DNA from: Bifidobacterium pullorum subsp. saeculare
Lineage (GTDB): Bacteria > Actinomycetota > Actinomycetes > Actinomycetales > Bifidobacteriaceae
NCBI RefSeq assembly: GCF_016899725.1
Contig: NZ_JACLYU010000002.1
Coordinates: 1 to 64,000, forward strand
Direction: 5' to 3'
DNA: 64,000 nucleotides
Positions within the stretch are counted from its first letter, which is position 1. Each line of letters begins with the position of its first letter. This document shows, in pieces, positions 23,799-32,863 of this stretch. The position numbers and the translations under genes are program-made. The notes under the pieces are model-generated. The model ran no database searches. It was not told where the DNA came from and saw only the letters and a list, made by a program, of their open reading frames with translations.

Positions 23799-26174
23799 TC
23801 AGTCGGTGACGGCTCCCTGGTGGAAGGTGCGGCTGATCACGTCGAGCTGCTGCTCCTTGGTGAGCTTGACGAAGTTCACCGCGTAGCCGGAGACGCGCAC
23901 GGTCAGGTGCGGGTACTTCTCCGGGTGCTCGACGGCATCCTCGAGCTGCTCCTTGCGCAGCACGTTGATGTTTGCGTGGTACAGGCCGTGGCCGTTGCCG
24001 GCGTCCAGGATGCCCACGAGGTTGTTGATGCGCTCGTTCTCGTCGCGGCCCAGGCCATCGGGGGTGATGGTGTTGGTCAGCGAGATGCCGTCCAAGGCGT
24101 CGTTGTAGTCGATCTTGCCGACCGAGAACATCGACGGCAGCATGCCGTGGGAGTCCATGCCGTTCTCCGGGTTGGCGCCCGGGGCGTACGGGGTGCCCTT
24201 CTTGTGGCCGGACGGGAAGGAACCGGTGTTCTTGCCGTACTCCACGTTGGAGGTGATCGTCAGGATGGACTGGGTCGGCACGGCGCCACGGTAGACGGGC
24301 AGGCGCTTGACCTGGCCCATCACGGTGGAGACGACCCACTTGGCGATGTCGTCGGCACGGTCGTCATCGTTGCCGTACAGCGGGAACTCGCCCTCGGTGC
24401 GGTAGCCGACCACCAGGTCGTCGTCGGCGCCCTCGACATACTCGTACTCGTGGCCCGGCATGTCCTTGGCGTCCTTGTTGTAGATCGGGTACACCTTGGC
24501 GTACTTGCAGGCGGACAGCGAGTCGGCGGCGATGGACAGACCGGACATGCCGCAACCCAGGGTGCGGTACACCTCCTTGTCGTGCAGGGCCATCTCGATG
24601 GACTCGTACGCGTACTTGTCATGCATGTAATGGATGATGTTCAGCGCCTCGACGTAGGTCTCGGAGAGCCACTCCAGGGCCTTCTCGTAGTTGGCCTTGA
24701 CCTTCTCGTAGTCCAGGGAGCCGTCGGCCTCGGGGGTGATCGGCTCGATGACGCCCTTGTCGATGACCTGCATGCCGGTCATCTCGTCGCGGCCGCCGTT
24801 GATGGCGTACAGCAGGGCCTTGGCGGAGTTCACGCGCGCGGCGAAGAACTGCATCTGCTTGCCCACGCGCATCGGGGACACGCAGCAGGCGATGGCGGCG
24901 TCATCGCCCCAGTGGCCGCGGATCTCCTTGTCGGACTCGTACTGGATGGCCGAGGTCTCGATGGAGGTCTTGGCGCAGAACTTCTTGTAGCCCTCCGGCA
25001 GCTTCGGATCCCAGAAGATGGTGATGTTCGGCTCCGGGCCGGGGCCGAGGTGGTCCAGGCCGAGGGTGGCGAGCAGACGGAAGGAGGTCTTGGTCACCAT
25101 CGGGCGGCCATCGTCGGCGAAGCCGGCGTCGGACCAGGTGGCCCAGTACGGGTCGCCGGAGAAGATGTTGTCGTAGTCCTTGGTGCGCAGGAAGCGCACG
25201 ATGCGCAGCTTCATCACGATCTGGTCGATGAGCTCCTGGGCGTGGGACTCGTCGATCGTGCCGTTCTTGAGGTCACGCTCGATGTAGCAATCGAAGAACG
25301 CGGAGTTGCGGCCGAAGGACATGGCGGCGCCGTCCTGGCTCTTGACGGAGGCAAGGTAGCCCATGTAGGTCCACTGCACGGCCTCCTGGGCGGTCTGCGC
25401 CGGGCGGGACAGGTCCAGGCCGTACTCCTGGCCGAGCTTGATGAGCTTCTTGAGGGCCTTGATCTGCTCGTCGTGCTCCTCGCGGAAGCGGATCCAGTGC
25501 TCGATCTCCGGCTCGGTGAAGTCGTTGCGGTAGGGGATGGAGTCCTTGTCGCGCTGCTTGAAGGCGATGAGCTTGTTCACGCCGTACAGGGCGACGCGGC
25601 GGTAGTCGCCGATGATGCGGCCACGGCCGTACGCGTCCGGCAGACCGGTGAGGATCTTGTTGTGGCGGGCCACCTTGATCTGCTTGGTGTACACGCCGAA
25701 GACGCCGTCGTTGTGGGTCTTGCGGTAGCGGGTGAAGATCTTCTTGATCTCCGGGTCGGGCTCCTTGCCGGCCTCCTTGATGGCCTGCTCGACCATGCGC
25801 CAGCCGCCGTTCGGCATCATGGCGCGCTTGCACGGCTCATCGGTCTGCAGGCCGACGATCACGTTGTCGACCTCCGGGGACTCGATGTAGCCGGCAGGGA
25901 AAGCGTCGATGTCGGCCGGAGTGTGGGTGTCCACGTCGTAGACGCGCTGCTTGCGCTCGACGGCCAGGTAGTTGTCGTCGAGATACTTCCACATGTGCTT
26001 GGTCTTCTCGGTGGCCGTAGCCAGGAAGGACTCGTCGCCGGTGTACGGCGTGAAGTTCTTCTGGATGAAGTCACGAACGTCGATGTCATTCTGCCAGTTG
26101 CCACCCTCGAAGCCGGCCCACGCCTTGGCTTCCAGCTCCTCCTGGGTCGCGGCGGTTGACTCAACTGCGGTCAT
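23799..26174 (-). CDS. pflB: Pyruvate formate-lyase (formate C-acetyltransferase)
   Basis: It converts pyruvate and CoA into acetyl-CoA and formate, using a glycyl radical, and gives bifidobacteria extra ATP under anoxic conditions. The active-site pair Cys-Cys is in [11 protein letters not shown] (about residues 425-435), and the glycyl radical site is RVSGYAVNF near the C-terminus. The length of 791 residues is normal. The ATG at 26174 is preferred because AAGGAG lies 5 bases upstream; a GTG at 26180 would add two residues. It is activated by PflA, encoded just downstream. Confidence 0.98.
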   Translation of the reverse strand: MTAVESTAATQEELEAKAWAGFEGGNWQNDIDVRDFIQKNFTPYTGDESFLATATEKTKHMWKYLDDNYLAVERKQRVYDVDTHTPADIDAFPAGYIESPEVDNVIVGLQTDEPCKRAMMPNGGWRMVEQAIKEAGKEPDPEIKKIFTRYRKTHNDGVFGVYTKQIKVARHNKILTGLPDAYGRGRIIGDYRRVALYGVNKLIAFKQRDKDSIPYRNDFTEPEIEHWIRFREEHDEQIKALKKLIKLGQEYGLDLSRPAQTAQEAVQWTYMGYLASVKSQDGAAMSFGRNSAFFDCYIERDLKNGTIDESHAQELIDQIVMKLRIVRFLRTKDYDNIFSGDPYWATWSDAGFADDGRPMVTKTSFRLLATLGLDHLGPGPEPNITIFWDPKLPEGYKKFCAKTSIETSAIQYESDKEIRGHWGDDAAIACCVSPMRVGKQMQFFAARVNSAKALLYAINGGRDEMTGMQVIDKGVIEPITPEADGSLDYEKVKANYEKALEWLSETYVEALNIIHYMHDKYAYESIEMALHDKEVYRTLGCGMSGLSIAADSLSACKYAKVYPIYNKDAKDMPGHEYEYVEGADDDLVVGYRTEGEFPLYGNDDDRADDIAKWVVSTVMGQVKRLPVYRGAVPTQSILTITSNVEYGKNTGSFPSGHKKGTPYAPGANPENGMDSHGMLPSMFSVGKIDYNDALDGISLTNTITPDGLGRDENERINNLVGILDAGNGHGLYHANINVLRKEQLEDAVEHPEKYPHLTVRVSGYAVNFVKLTKEQQLDVISRTFHQGAVTD

Positions 26175-26278
26175 ATCCACTCCTTGGTTTCGTTATAGCG
26201 GCGCACCCTCACGTCGCCGTCACTGTATAAGTGTAGCGACGCGGCATGGAACGGGGGGCCAAAACGACGTGACTTAGC

Positions 26279-26536
26279 TCACACTTGGCCGCCGACGCCG
26301 ACGCCGCCGGTGGTGCCGCCGGCGGCACCACCGGCGGCGTCGTGACGGGGCTTTGGCCAACGGTTCCATTCGCGGTCCTGCGCATCCCAGGCGCTGTTGC
26401 GCTCCTCGACGATGCGCCATGCGTCGAGCGCGTCCTCGCGGCTGCGGTATGGCCCCATCCGCTGGCTCACCGGGGACTGCGGCCCGAGCTCGGGCTGCTG
26501 CGTCACCGTGTTGAAATACCACTGTTTGTCGGCCAT
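26279..26536 (-). CDS. SPOR-like small protein (85 aa)
   Basis: The first 60 residues fit a small SPOR-like module common in actinobacteria (QWYFNTVTQQPELGP, then RMGPYRSREDALDAWRIVEERN). The last 20 are Gly-rich (GGAAGGTTGGVGVGG) and encoded by a perfect palindrome. The ATG at 26536 has AGGAGGGG upstream. It follows nadE by 30 bases and is probably on the same transcript. Its function is not known. Confidence 0.75.
   Translation of the reverse strand: MADKQWYFNTVTQQPELGPQSPVSQRMGPYRSREDALDAWRIVEERNSAWDAQDREWNRWPKPRHDAAGGAAGGTTGGVGVGGQV
26299..26342. repeat. Perfect 44-base palindrome in the 3' end of the SPOR-like gene
   Basis: Bases 26299-26342 equal their own reverse complement with no spacer and no mismatch; the core is GGTGGTGCC/GGCACCACC. 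It encodes the Gly/Ala/Thr-rich tail of the SPOR-like protein. A stem with up to 22 pairs (minus the turn) could end transcription from the nadE operon despite the absence of a T-run. Confidence 0.9.
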
Positions 26537-26566
26537 GACGGCCTCCCCTCCTTGGACATTGCCCGT

Positions 26567-28270
26567 CTACTCGCGGAAGGCGTCGGTCACCGGCAGTCTG
26601 CGGTCGCGGCCGAACGCGAGCGCGGTGACCTTCGGCCCCAGTGGATACTGGCGCCGCTTCCATTCGGCGCGGTCGACCAGCCGCATCACGGTGTCGACGG
26701 TGGCCTCGTCGAAGCCGTCGGCGAGCAGGTCGGCGCGCCCGTGCGCATGCTCGATGTACGCGGCGAGCACCTGGTCGAGCAGCCCGTACTCCGGCAGCGA
26801 GTCGGAGTCCTTCTGGCCGGGGCGCAGCTCGGCGCTCGGCGCCTTCTCGATGGAGCTGACGGGGATCATCACCCCGTGCTTCAGCGGTGTGCCGAGGTCG
26901 CCCGCCTCGTTGCCCACGACCTTGAGCCCCCCGATGCCCACGCCTGCGGCCGCGGCCTTGTTGCGCCAGCGGGCGAGCTGCCAGACGCGTGTCTTGAGCA
27001 GGTCCTTGATGGGAGCGTAGCCGCCGACCGCGTCGCCGTAGATCGTGGAGTAGCCGCAGGCGAGTTCGGATTTGTTGCCGGTGGCCACGGCCAGCAGGCC
27101 CTTGGCGTTGGAGTACGCCATGACGATGACGCCGCGGATGCGCGCCTGCAGGTTCTCGGCGGCCACGCCCGTGAGCTCGAGCTGGCGCTGGAAGGCGTCG
27201 AACAGCGGTTCGATGGGCTGCACGTCGTAGTGGGCGCCCAGGTTGGCCGCCAGGTCGGCGGCGTCGTCCTTGGAGCCGTCGGAGGAGTACATCGAGGGCA
27301 TGGAGATGCCCCACACGTGCTCGCCGCCCACCGCGTCGGCGGCCATCGCGGCCACGAGCGCGGAGTCGATGCCGCCGGACAGGCCCAGGGTGACGCCGGT
27401 GAAGTGGTTCTTGGCCATGTAGTCCTTGAGCCCGAGCACGCAGGCGGTGTACACCTCCTCGTCCGGGTCGGGGGCAGGGGCGATGGCGCCCTTGGGCTGG
27501 CCGCCGGCGGGCGCGGCGGTGTCGAGGGTCCAGATGGCGAGGTCCTCCATGAACATCGGGCTCTGCGCCAGCAGGGTGCCGTCGGCGTCGACGACGAAGC
27601 TGCCGCCGTCGAAGACGAGGTCGTCCTGGCCGCCCACCTGGTTGACGTAGATGAGTGGCGCGCCGACCTCCTTGGCCCGCTTGGCGGCGAGTTCGCGGCG
27701 CACATGCGTCTTGCCCTCCTCGTAGGGGCTGCCGTTGATGGTGACGAGGCAGTCGATGCCGCGGGAGGCGAGCTCGGCGACGGGGCCGCCGTCCTGCCAG
27801 ATGTCCTCGCAGATGGCCACGCCGAGCCGGGCGCCGTCCACGTCGAGGACCACGGAGCGGTCGCCGGAGGAGAAGATGCGGAATTCGTCGAAGACGCCGT
27901 AGTTGGGTAGGAAGTGCTTGTCGTAGCCGGCCCACACGCGCCCGTCGTGCAGGACGACGAGGCGGTTGCGCGGCTTGGCGTTGGCGTGGTCGGTGCCCAC
28001 GGTGCCGATGATGGCGTACATGCCGCCCAGGCCCTCGGCGGCGAGGTCGGCGGCGAGCCGGTTGGCGCGGTCCCATGCGGCGGCGCGGAAGGTGCGGCGC
28101 AGGGCGAGGTCCTCGATCGGGTAGCCGGTGAGGGTCATCTCGGGGAACACGGCGACCTGGGCGCCGTCGGCGCGGGCCCGGCGGGCGAAGTCGAGGACCT
28201 TGGCGGCGTTGCCGTCGAGGTCGCCGACGCAGGTGTCGATCTGGGCGAGTGCGAATCGGATCTGGGTCAT
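26567..28270 (-). CDS. nadE: Glutamine-dependent NAD+ synthetase
   Basis: It makes NAD from deamido-NAD using ammonia released from glutamine. The N-terminal nitrilase-like glutaminase has its catalytic triad: Glu in VFPEMTLTGYP (about residue 44), Lys in DKHFLPNYG and Cys in VAICEDIW. The C-terminal synthetase domain has the PP-loop LGLSGGIDSAL (about residue 295) and YSSDGSKDDA, ATGNKSELACGYSTIYGD. The length of 567 residues is normal. The start is ATG at 28270. Confidence 0.97.
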   Translation of the reverse strand: MTQIRFALAQIDTCVGDLDGNAAKVLDFARRARADGAQVAVFPEMTLTGYPIEDLALRRTFRAAAWDRANRLAADLAAEGLGGMYAIIGTVGTDHANAKPRNRLVVLHDGRVWAGYDKHFLPNYGVFDEFRIFSSGDRSVVLDVDGARLGVAICEDIWQDGGPVAELASRGIDCLVTINGSPYEEGKTHVRRELAAKRAKEVGAPLIYVNQVGGQDDLVFDGGSFVVDADGTLLAQSPMFMEDLAIWTLDTAAPAGGQPKGAIAPAPDPDEEVYTACVLGLKDYMAKNHFTGVTLGLSGGIDSALVAAMAADAVGGEHVWGISMPSMYSSDGSKDDAADLAANLGAHYDVQPIEPLFDAFQRQLELTGVAAENLQARIRGVIVMAYSNAKGLLAVATGNKSELACGYSTIYGDAVGGYAPIKDLLKTRVWQLARWRNKAAAAGVGIGGLKVVGNEAGDLGTPLKHGVMIPVSSIEKAPSAELRPGQKDSDSLPEYGLLDQVLAAYIEHAHGRADLLADGFDEATVDTVMRLVDRAEWKRRQYPLGPKVTALAFGRDRRLPVTDAFRE

Positions 28271-28363
28271 GGGGCCCCAGTGTAGTACCGCCGTGGTGAC
28301 GCCGGCGGCGGAGCGGGGCCGGGGTGGACGGGCGCCGTCGCCCGCCCGCCCCGGGACGGGCCG

Positions 28364-28765
28364 TCAGTGGGTGGTGCCCATCGCGGCCCGGGGCTCGGCC
28401 CCGTCGTCGCGCACCGCGGCGCCGATCGCGGCCTCCAGGGACCTGGCGATGGCCTCCAGCGGCATCGAGGGGGTGCCGTCGGGCTTGCCGACCGCCTGGC
28501 CGGGCTCGTAGGGCACGTGGATGAAGCCGGCGCGCACGCCGGGGAACCGGCGCTCGGCCAGGTTAATGGCGACCTGCTCGACGGTCACGCAGCTGCGGCC
28601 GCCGGCCTGCCCGACGCAGATGACGACGTCGGGCCGATGCGCCACGATGGCGGTCTCGAGCGCCTCGGCGCTGCGGGCGTAGGCAGTGGAGATCTCAAGC
28701 TTGACGATGTCCGCGCCGGCGATGACGTCGGGCAGCAGCCGGACGGCTTCGAACGCGAGGGTCAT
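28364..28765 (-). pseudogene. pcp: Pyroglutamyl-peptidase I remnant, two deletions
   Basis: The readable frame is a damaged pyrrolidone-carboxylate peptidase. It keeps the FEAVRLLPDVIAGADIVKLE and PDVVICVGQAGG segments, then jumps from VAIN directly to LAERRFPGVRAGFIHVPYEP. About 75 residues that would hold the catalytic Cys (in the family's GTFVCNHL motif) are missing, so it cannot be active. The N-terminal LVTGFDPFGG segment is also absent, replaced at about 28760 by the left end of the IS607-type element. The missing 5' end is not present at the other side of the element. Confidence 0.85.
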
Positions 28766-28832
28766 CTACTGGGTGATTGCTTCCTATTGGTTTGTTTTTG
28801 TGTGTTATGCCTTATTCCATGCAGGTTCGAGA

Positions 28833-29405
28833 GTGGCGTCTCGCGAGGGTCTGAATCCTCAGACGGTATGGAAGTGGTGTCGGGAGGGCACCATGCCCGT
28901 GCCAGTGGAGAAGACGCCAACCGGCATGTATCTGATTCACGACCCGCGCTACGAGACCATGCGGACCTCGCCTTCCGGTGGCGGTCGGACGGTGTGCTAC
29001 GCGCGCGTCTCCTCGTCCGACCAGAAGGATGATTTGCAGCGTCAGGCCGACCGGCTGAAGGCGTTCGCGTTGAATATGGGAGTCGAACGGCCGGAGGTGG
29101 TCATGGAGACCGGTTCGGGCATGAACGACAAACGTCGCAAGCTGAACCGCATCCTTGCCGACCCGACCGTCACGACGATAGTCGTGGAGCGGCGCGACCG
29201 ACTGGCCCGGTTGAACGCGGGACTGGTGGAGTCCGCGCTGGAGGCGCAGGGACGCAGGCTCGTGGCCGTGGACGATTCGGAGTCGGACGAGGGCCTGGAA
29301 CGGGACATGACCGAGGCGTTGGCCTCGTTCTGCGCGCGCCTGTACGGGCGTCGCGGCGCGAAGGACAGGGCAAAGGCCGCGTTGAGGGCGGCGCATGATG
29401 ATTGA
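28833..29405 (+). pseudogene. tnpA: IS607-family serine recombinase TnpA, N-terminus probably frameshifted
   Basis: This small serine recombinase moves the element. It has a short MerR-like HTH (SREGLNPQTVWKWCREGTMP) and a resolvase catalytic domain with the Ser in CYARVSSSDQKDDLQRQ and the VVERRDRLARLNAGLVESAL segment. The expected start, ATG at 28819 (MQVREW), is one base out of frame with the rest: a GG where GGG would restore MQVREWASREGLN. The only in-frame alternative is a GTG at 28833 without a good ribosome site, so a functional protein is uncertain. Its 3' end overlaps tnpB by 11 bases. Confidence 0.75.
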
Positions 29406-30723
29406 GGCGGCGAGGGTGGCGCTCGACCCGGCGCCACGGCAGGAGCGGATGCTGGAGTCCCATGCGGGCGCGGCCCGCTTCGCCTACAACGCGGGACTCG
29501 CCCACGTCAGGGACGTTCTCGAACGGGGCGGCAAGCCCGAGTGGTCGCACTACGCGCTGCGCAGATGGTGGAACCAAGCCAAGAGCGTTCTCGCCGTGAA
29601 CAAGGAGACAGGCGCGGCGTGGTGGCCCGAGAACAGCAAGGAAGCCTACAGCTACGGACTCGAATCGCTGGCGGCCGCTTTGTCGAACTGGTCGAAGTCC
29701 CGCAAGGGCCAGCGCAAGGGGCGCAGGGTCGGGTTCCCGAAGTTCAAGGCCAAGGACAGGGCGGCTGCGAGGTTCGCGTACACGACCGGCTCGTTCGGCC
29801 CCGTCGCCGGCGACCCGAAGGCGCTGAGACTGCCGCGCATCGGCCGCGTCCACTGCATGGAGAACGTCGCCAAGCGGACCGACGGGGCAATGGTCAAACG
29901 CATGACCGTCTCGAGGCATGGCGGGCGCTGGTATGCCAGCCTGACCGTCGAACGGCCGGACGAAACGGTGCGGTCATTGCCGCAGGGCGGCGCGGTCGGC
30001 ATCGACTTGGGAGTGAAGGAACTCGCCACTCTCTCGGACGGCACGGTCATCCACCATCCCCACGCGCTCAAATCGAACCTCAGACGACTCAGGAAGGCGC
30101 AGAAGACGCTGAGCCGCAGGATGAAAGGCTCCAGCCGCCGCCGCAAGGCACGCGACAAGGTCGCCCGCCTGCACGCCCGGGTCGCCCACCTGCACGCCCG
30201 GGTCGCCCACCTGCGCCGGGACCTGCTGGACAAGGCCACCACGATGCTCGCCCGCACCTACGCGGACATCTGCATCGAGGACCTGAACGTGGCGGGCATG
30301 GTCAGAAACCACCGGCTCGCCCAATCCATTCAGGATGCCTCCTTCGGCCAGCTGCGCCGCCAACTGGAATACAAGACCATCCGCACCGGGGCGAGACTCC
30401 ACGTCATCGACCGCTGGTATCCCAGCAGCAAGAAGTGTTCGGACTGCGGGACGGTGAAAGCCAAACTGTCCCTCAACGAGCGCACCTACCACTGCGGGAA
30501 ATGCGGACTGGTCATCGACCGCGACCTGAACGCGGCCATCAACATACTGGTCGCCGGGAGTGCCCCGGAGACCCTAAACGCGCGCGGAGGGAGCATAAGA
30601 CGGGCCCGTCATGACGATGGGGCAACGCGGCACCCGGTGAAACGCGAACCAAGCGGCGGCGAAGACCGCGTGAGCCTTGGAGCTGTCGCCGGCAACGGCG
30701 ACATGCAAGTGACACCGTTCTAG
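29395..30723 (+). CDS. tnpB: TnpB, RNA-guided nuclease of IS607-type element
   Basis: TnpB is the RNA-guided DNA endonuclease related to Cas12. The RuvC residues are intact: Asp in VGIDLGVKEL, Glu in ICIEDLNVAG and Asp in LVIDRDLNAAINI. The zinc ribbon has CSDCG and YHCGKCG. The 442 residues include a perfect 21-base tandem duplication (30169-30210) that inserts an extra LHARVAH in a coiled segment. The protein continues about 60 residues beyond the last RuvC motif. Confidence 0.93.
   Translation: MMIEAARVALDPAPRQERMLESHAGAARFAYNAGLAHVRDVLERGGKPEWSHYALRRWWNQAKSVLAVNKETGAAWWPENSKEAYSYGLESLAAALSNWSKSRKGQRKGRRVGFPKFKAKDRAAARFAYTTGSFGPVAGDPKALRLPRIGRVHCMENVAKRTDGAMVKRMTVSRHGGRWYASLTVERPDETVRSLPQGGAVGIDLGVKELATLSDGTVIHHPHALKSNLRRLRKAQKTLSRRMKGSSRRRKARDKVARLHARVAHLHARVAHLRRDLLDKATTMLARTYADICIEDLNVAGMVRNHRLAQSIQDASFGQLRRQLEYKTIRTGARLHVIDRWYPSSKKCSDCGTVKAKLSLNERTYHCGKCGLVIDRDLNAAINILVAGSAPETLNARGGSIRRARHDDGATRHPVKREPSGGEDRVSLGAVAGNGDMQVTPF
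30169..30210. repeat. 21-bp tandem duplication in tnpB
   Basis: Two perfect copies of a 21-base unit starting CTGCACGCCCGGGTCGCCCA (30169-30189, 30190-30210) add seven residues, LHARVAH, in frame. It is a recent duplication, since the copies are identical. Confidence 0.92.
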
Positions 30724-30811
30724 CCACAAACCAGAACAAAGACACTTGTAATGACACCCTACACCGATGCATGGCCATGCGTTCCGCGGCGCCGTTGGTA
30801 GGCTTGGGGGC

Positions 30812-31627
30812 ATGGCAGACCATGGCATGACCCCGGACATCAAGGCCGTCTTCTTCGACATCGACGGCACGCTCACCAGCTTCGTCACCCACGAGGTGCC
30901 CGCCTCCACCATCGACGCGATCCACGCCCTGCGGGCCAAGGGCGTCAAGGTGTTCATCTGCACCGGCCGCAGCCCCGTCTACATGGGCGTGGTGCTCGAC
31001 GCGCTGCCGGTCGAATTCGACGGCATCGTCGGCCTCAACGGCCAGTACTGCGCCGACGGCTCCGGCTTCGAGGACTGGCTGGCGATGGACCCCACGGATG
31101 TGGCGACCATCGTCCGCTGGCTCGACGACCATCCGTCGGTGGCATGCAACTTCTGCGAGCGCGACCGCGCCTACTTCGACCGGGTGACCGACGAGCTGCG
31201 CACCACCTGGGCCAAGCTGGGGCGCACCGCGCCGAAGGTGGAGCTGTGCGATCCGCACCCCCGTCTGGCGGACCATGCCTTCTACCAGATCAGCCCGTAC
31301 GTGGACCCGGCCACGGAGGCCGAGCTGCTGGCGCTGTGCCCGAACACCGCCGGCGTGCGCTGGCATCCTGACTTCACCGATCTCATCCCCGCGCAGGGTG
31401 GCAAGCCGCGCGGCATGCGTCGTTTCATGGAGCGCTACGGCTGGGACCGTGGCCAGGTCATGGCTTTCGGCGACGGCGGCAACGACGAGACGATGCTCGC
31501 CTTCGCTGGCATCGGCGTGGCGATGGGCAACGCCACCGCCGGTCCCAAGGCTGCGGCCGACTACGTGACCGACGACGTGGACCATGACGGCGTGGCCAAC
31601 GCGCTGAGACACTTCGGCGTCCTGTGA
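30812..31627 (+). CDS. HAD-superfamily (Cof-type) phosphatase
   Basis: This 271-residue phosphatase has the family motifs I (FFDIDGTLTS), II (FICTGRSP), III (Lys in the AQGGKPRGM segment) and IV (AFGDGGNDETML). Cof-type HAD enzymes usually act on sugar phosphates or pyridoxal phosphate; the substrate here is unknown. The start at 30812 was chosen by context; an ATG at 30827 is also possible. It overlaps no neighbour but lies just right of the IS607-type element. Confidence 0.88.
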   Translation: MADHGMTPDIKAVFFDIDGTLTSFVTHEVPASTIDAIHALRAKGVKVFICTGRSPVYMGVVLDALPVEFDGIVGLNGQYCADGSGFEDWLAMDPTDVATIVRWLDDHPSVACNFCERDRAYFDRVTDELRTTWAKLGRTAPKVELCDPHPRLADHAFYQISPYVDPATEAELLALCPNTAGVRWHPDFTDLIPAQGGKPRGMRRFMERYGWDRGQVMAFGDGGNDETMLAFAGIGVAMGNATAGPKAAADYVTDDVDHDGVANALRHFGVL

Positions 31628-31689
31628 CGGTGGCACCCGCCACGGCGCGGCCACTGGCGGGTCGCGCCCGGACCCCGTACGCTGGTGCC

Positions 31690-32229
31690 ATGGACATGAC
31701 AACGACGACACGGACCATCGCCGCCTCGCTTGCGGCGCTCACCACGCTGGCGGGACTCGCCGGCTGCTCCTCCACCTCCTCCGACGAGCGCGTGCTGGAC
31801 AAGCTCGATGGCATCGAGCGCCGCCTCGACGACCTCGAGTCCAGGCAGGGCGCCGGTTCCGGCGGCGCCGCCTCCCCCGACGACGCCGGCGACAACGGCG
31901 CGACCACCTCGGGCGGCACCGCCGCCGACCTGGAGCGGGCCGTCGCCGACTACGAGGCCAAGGCCAAGGCCGCGGCCGCCACCGCCGGGCAGGCCGCGGT
32001 GCCTTCCACCCCCGCCGACCGGCCGAAGGCGTACGTCGAGGCCAAGGCGCCGCTGGAGACGCTCAGCCACCAGATCGACGAGCTCGACGACCGGCTCGAG
32101 GCCGCCGTCATGCAGGGAAGCATCGACCGCACGACGTATTTCTCGCTCGAGCAGCGCCTCGACCAGGCCGACGACACGCTCGACCAGGCCGAGGACCGGC
32201 TCGAGGCGGCCATGGGCGTCGATGACTGA
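31690..32229 (+). CDS. Predicted lipoprotein with acidic coiled-coil tail (179 aa)
   Basis: The N-terminus is a lipoprotein signal: a basic start, hydrophobic core (IAASLAALTTLAGL) and lipobox LAGC at residues about 21-24. The rest is Ala/Asp-rich with helical coiled-coil segments (LDKLDGIERRLDDLESR and ALEQRLDQADDTLDQAEDRLEAA-type pattern). No family is recognised. It sits between the HAD phosphatase and cyclophilin genes, 62 and 15 bases away respectively. It is probably surface-anchored. Confidence 0.75.
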   Translation: MDMTTTTRTIAASLAALTTLAGLAGCSSTSSDERVLDKLDGIERRLDDLESRQGAGSGGAASPDDAGDNGATTSGGTAADLERAVADYEAKAKAAAATAGQAAVPSTPADRPKAYVEAKAPLETLSHQIDELDDRLEAAVMQGSIDRTTYFSLEQRLDQADDTLDQAEDRLEAAMGVDD

Positions 32230-32244
32230 TGGGACACTGAGACA

Positions 32245-32784
32245 ATGAGCACAATCATCATGCACACCTCCGAGGGTGACATCACGCTGAACCTGTTCGA
32301 CGACCTGGCGCCGCAGACAGTCGCCAACTTCCTGGGCCTGGCCACCGGCGAGAAGGCCTGGACCGACCCGATGACCGGCGAGAAGCGCCACGATCCGTTC
32401 TACGACGGCCTGACCTTCCACCGCATCATCAAGGACTTCATGATCCAAGGCGGCTGCCCGCTGGGCACTGGCACCGGCGGCCCCGGCTACGACTTCGACG
32501 ACGAGATCGTGCCGACGCTGACCTTCGACCGTCCCTACCTGCTGGCCATGGCGAACGCCGGTCTGCGCCGTGGCATGGACGGCAAGGTCCACGGCACCAA
32601 CGGCTCGCAGTTCTTCATCACCACCGTGCCCACCCCCTGGCTCGACGGCCATCACACGATCTTCGGCGAGGTCGCCGACGACGCCTCGAAGGCCGTCGTC
32701 GACAAGCTCGAGGCCCTGCCCACCGATGCGATGGACCGTCCGGTGGAGCCGGCGGGCATCGTTTCCGTCGAAGTGCTCGGCTGA
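32245..32784 (+). CDS. ppiA: Peptidyl-prolyl cis-trans isomerase, cyclophilin type
   Basis: This cytosolic cyclophilin (179 residues, no signal peptide) catalyses proline isomerisation. Family segments are present: [13 protein letters not shown] (catalytic Arg), [15 protein letters not shown] and [12 protein letters not shown]. It is the last gene of the plus-strand trio and ends at a strong hairpin that also faces rel. Confidence 0.96.
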   Translation: MSTIIMHTSEGDITLNLFDDLAPQTVANFLGLATGEKAWTDPMTGEKRHDPFYDGLTFHRIIKDFMIQGGCPLGTGTGGPGYDFDDEIVPTLTFDRPYLLAMANAGLRRGMDGKVHGTNGSQFFITTVPTPWLDGHHTIFGEVADDASKAVVDKLEALPTDAMDRPVEPAGIVSVEVLG

Positions 32785-32807
32785 CACCGCGCCCATCCCC
32801 TACGCAT

Positions 32808-32835
32808 GAAGGGCGGCCCCTCCGGGCCGCCCTTC
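32808..32835. terminator. Bidirectional terminator between ppiA and rel
   Basis: A 12-base stem (32808-32819 with 32824-32835; GAAGGGCGGCCC/GGGCCGCCCTTC) and a 4-base loop separate the convergent ppiA and rel genes. Confidence 0.85.
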
Positions 32836-32863
32836 GCATATGCTGGCGCGGGATGGCGCGCGG

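Larger units (their letters stand above)
28766..30745 (+). mobile_element. IS607-type insertion sequence
   Basis: The element carries a serine recombinase TnpA followed by an overlapping TnpB. The ends are not sharply defined. On the left the pyroglutamyl-peptidase reading stops near 28760. Both ends show related sequence in opposite orientation (GGTTTGTTTTTGTG at about 28789-28802 and CCACAAACCAGAACAAAG at about 30724-30741). The 3' end of tnpB and the right end should also encode the guide-like omega RNA known for this family. Confidence 0.8.
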
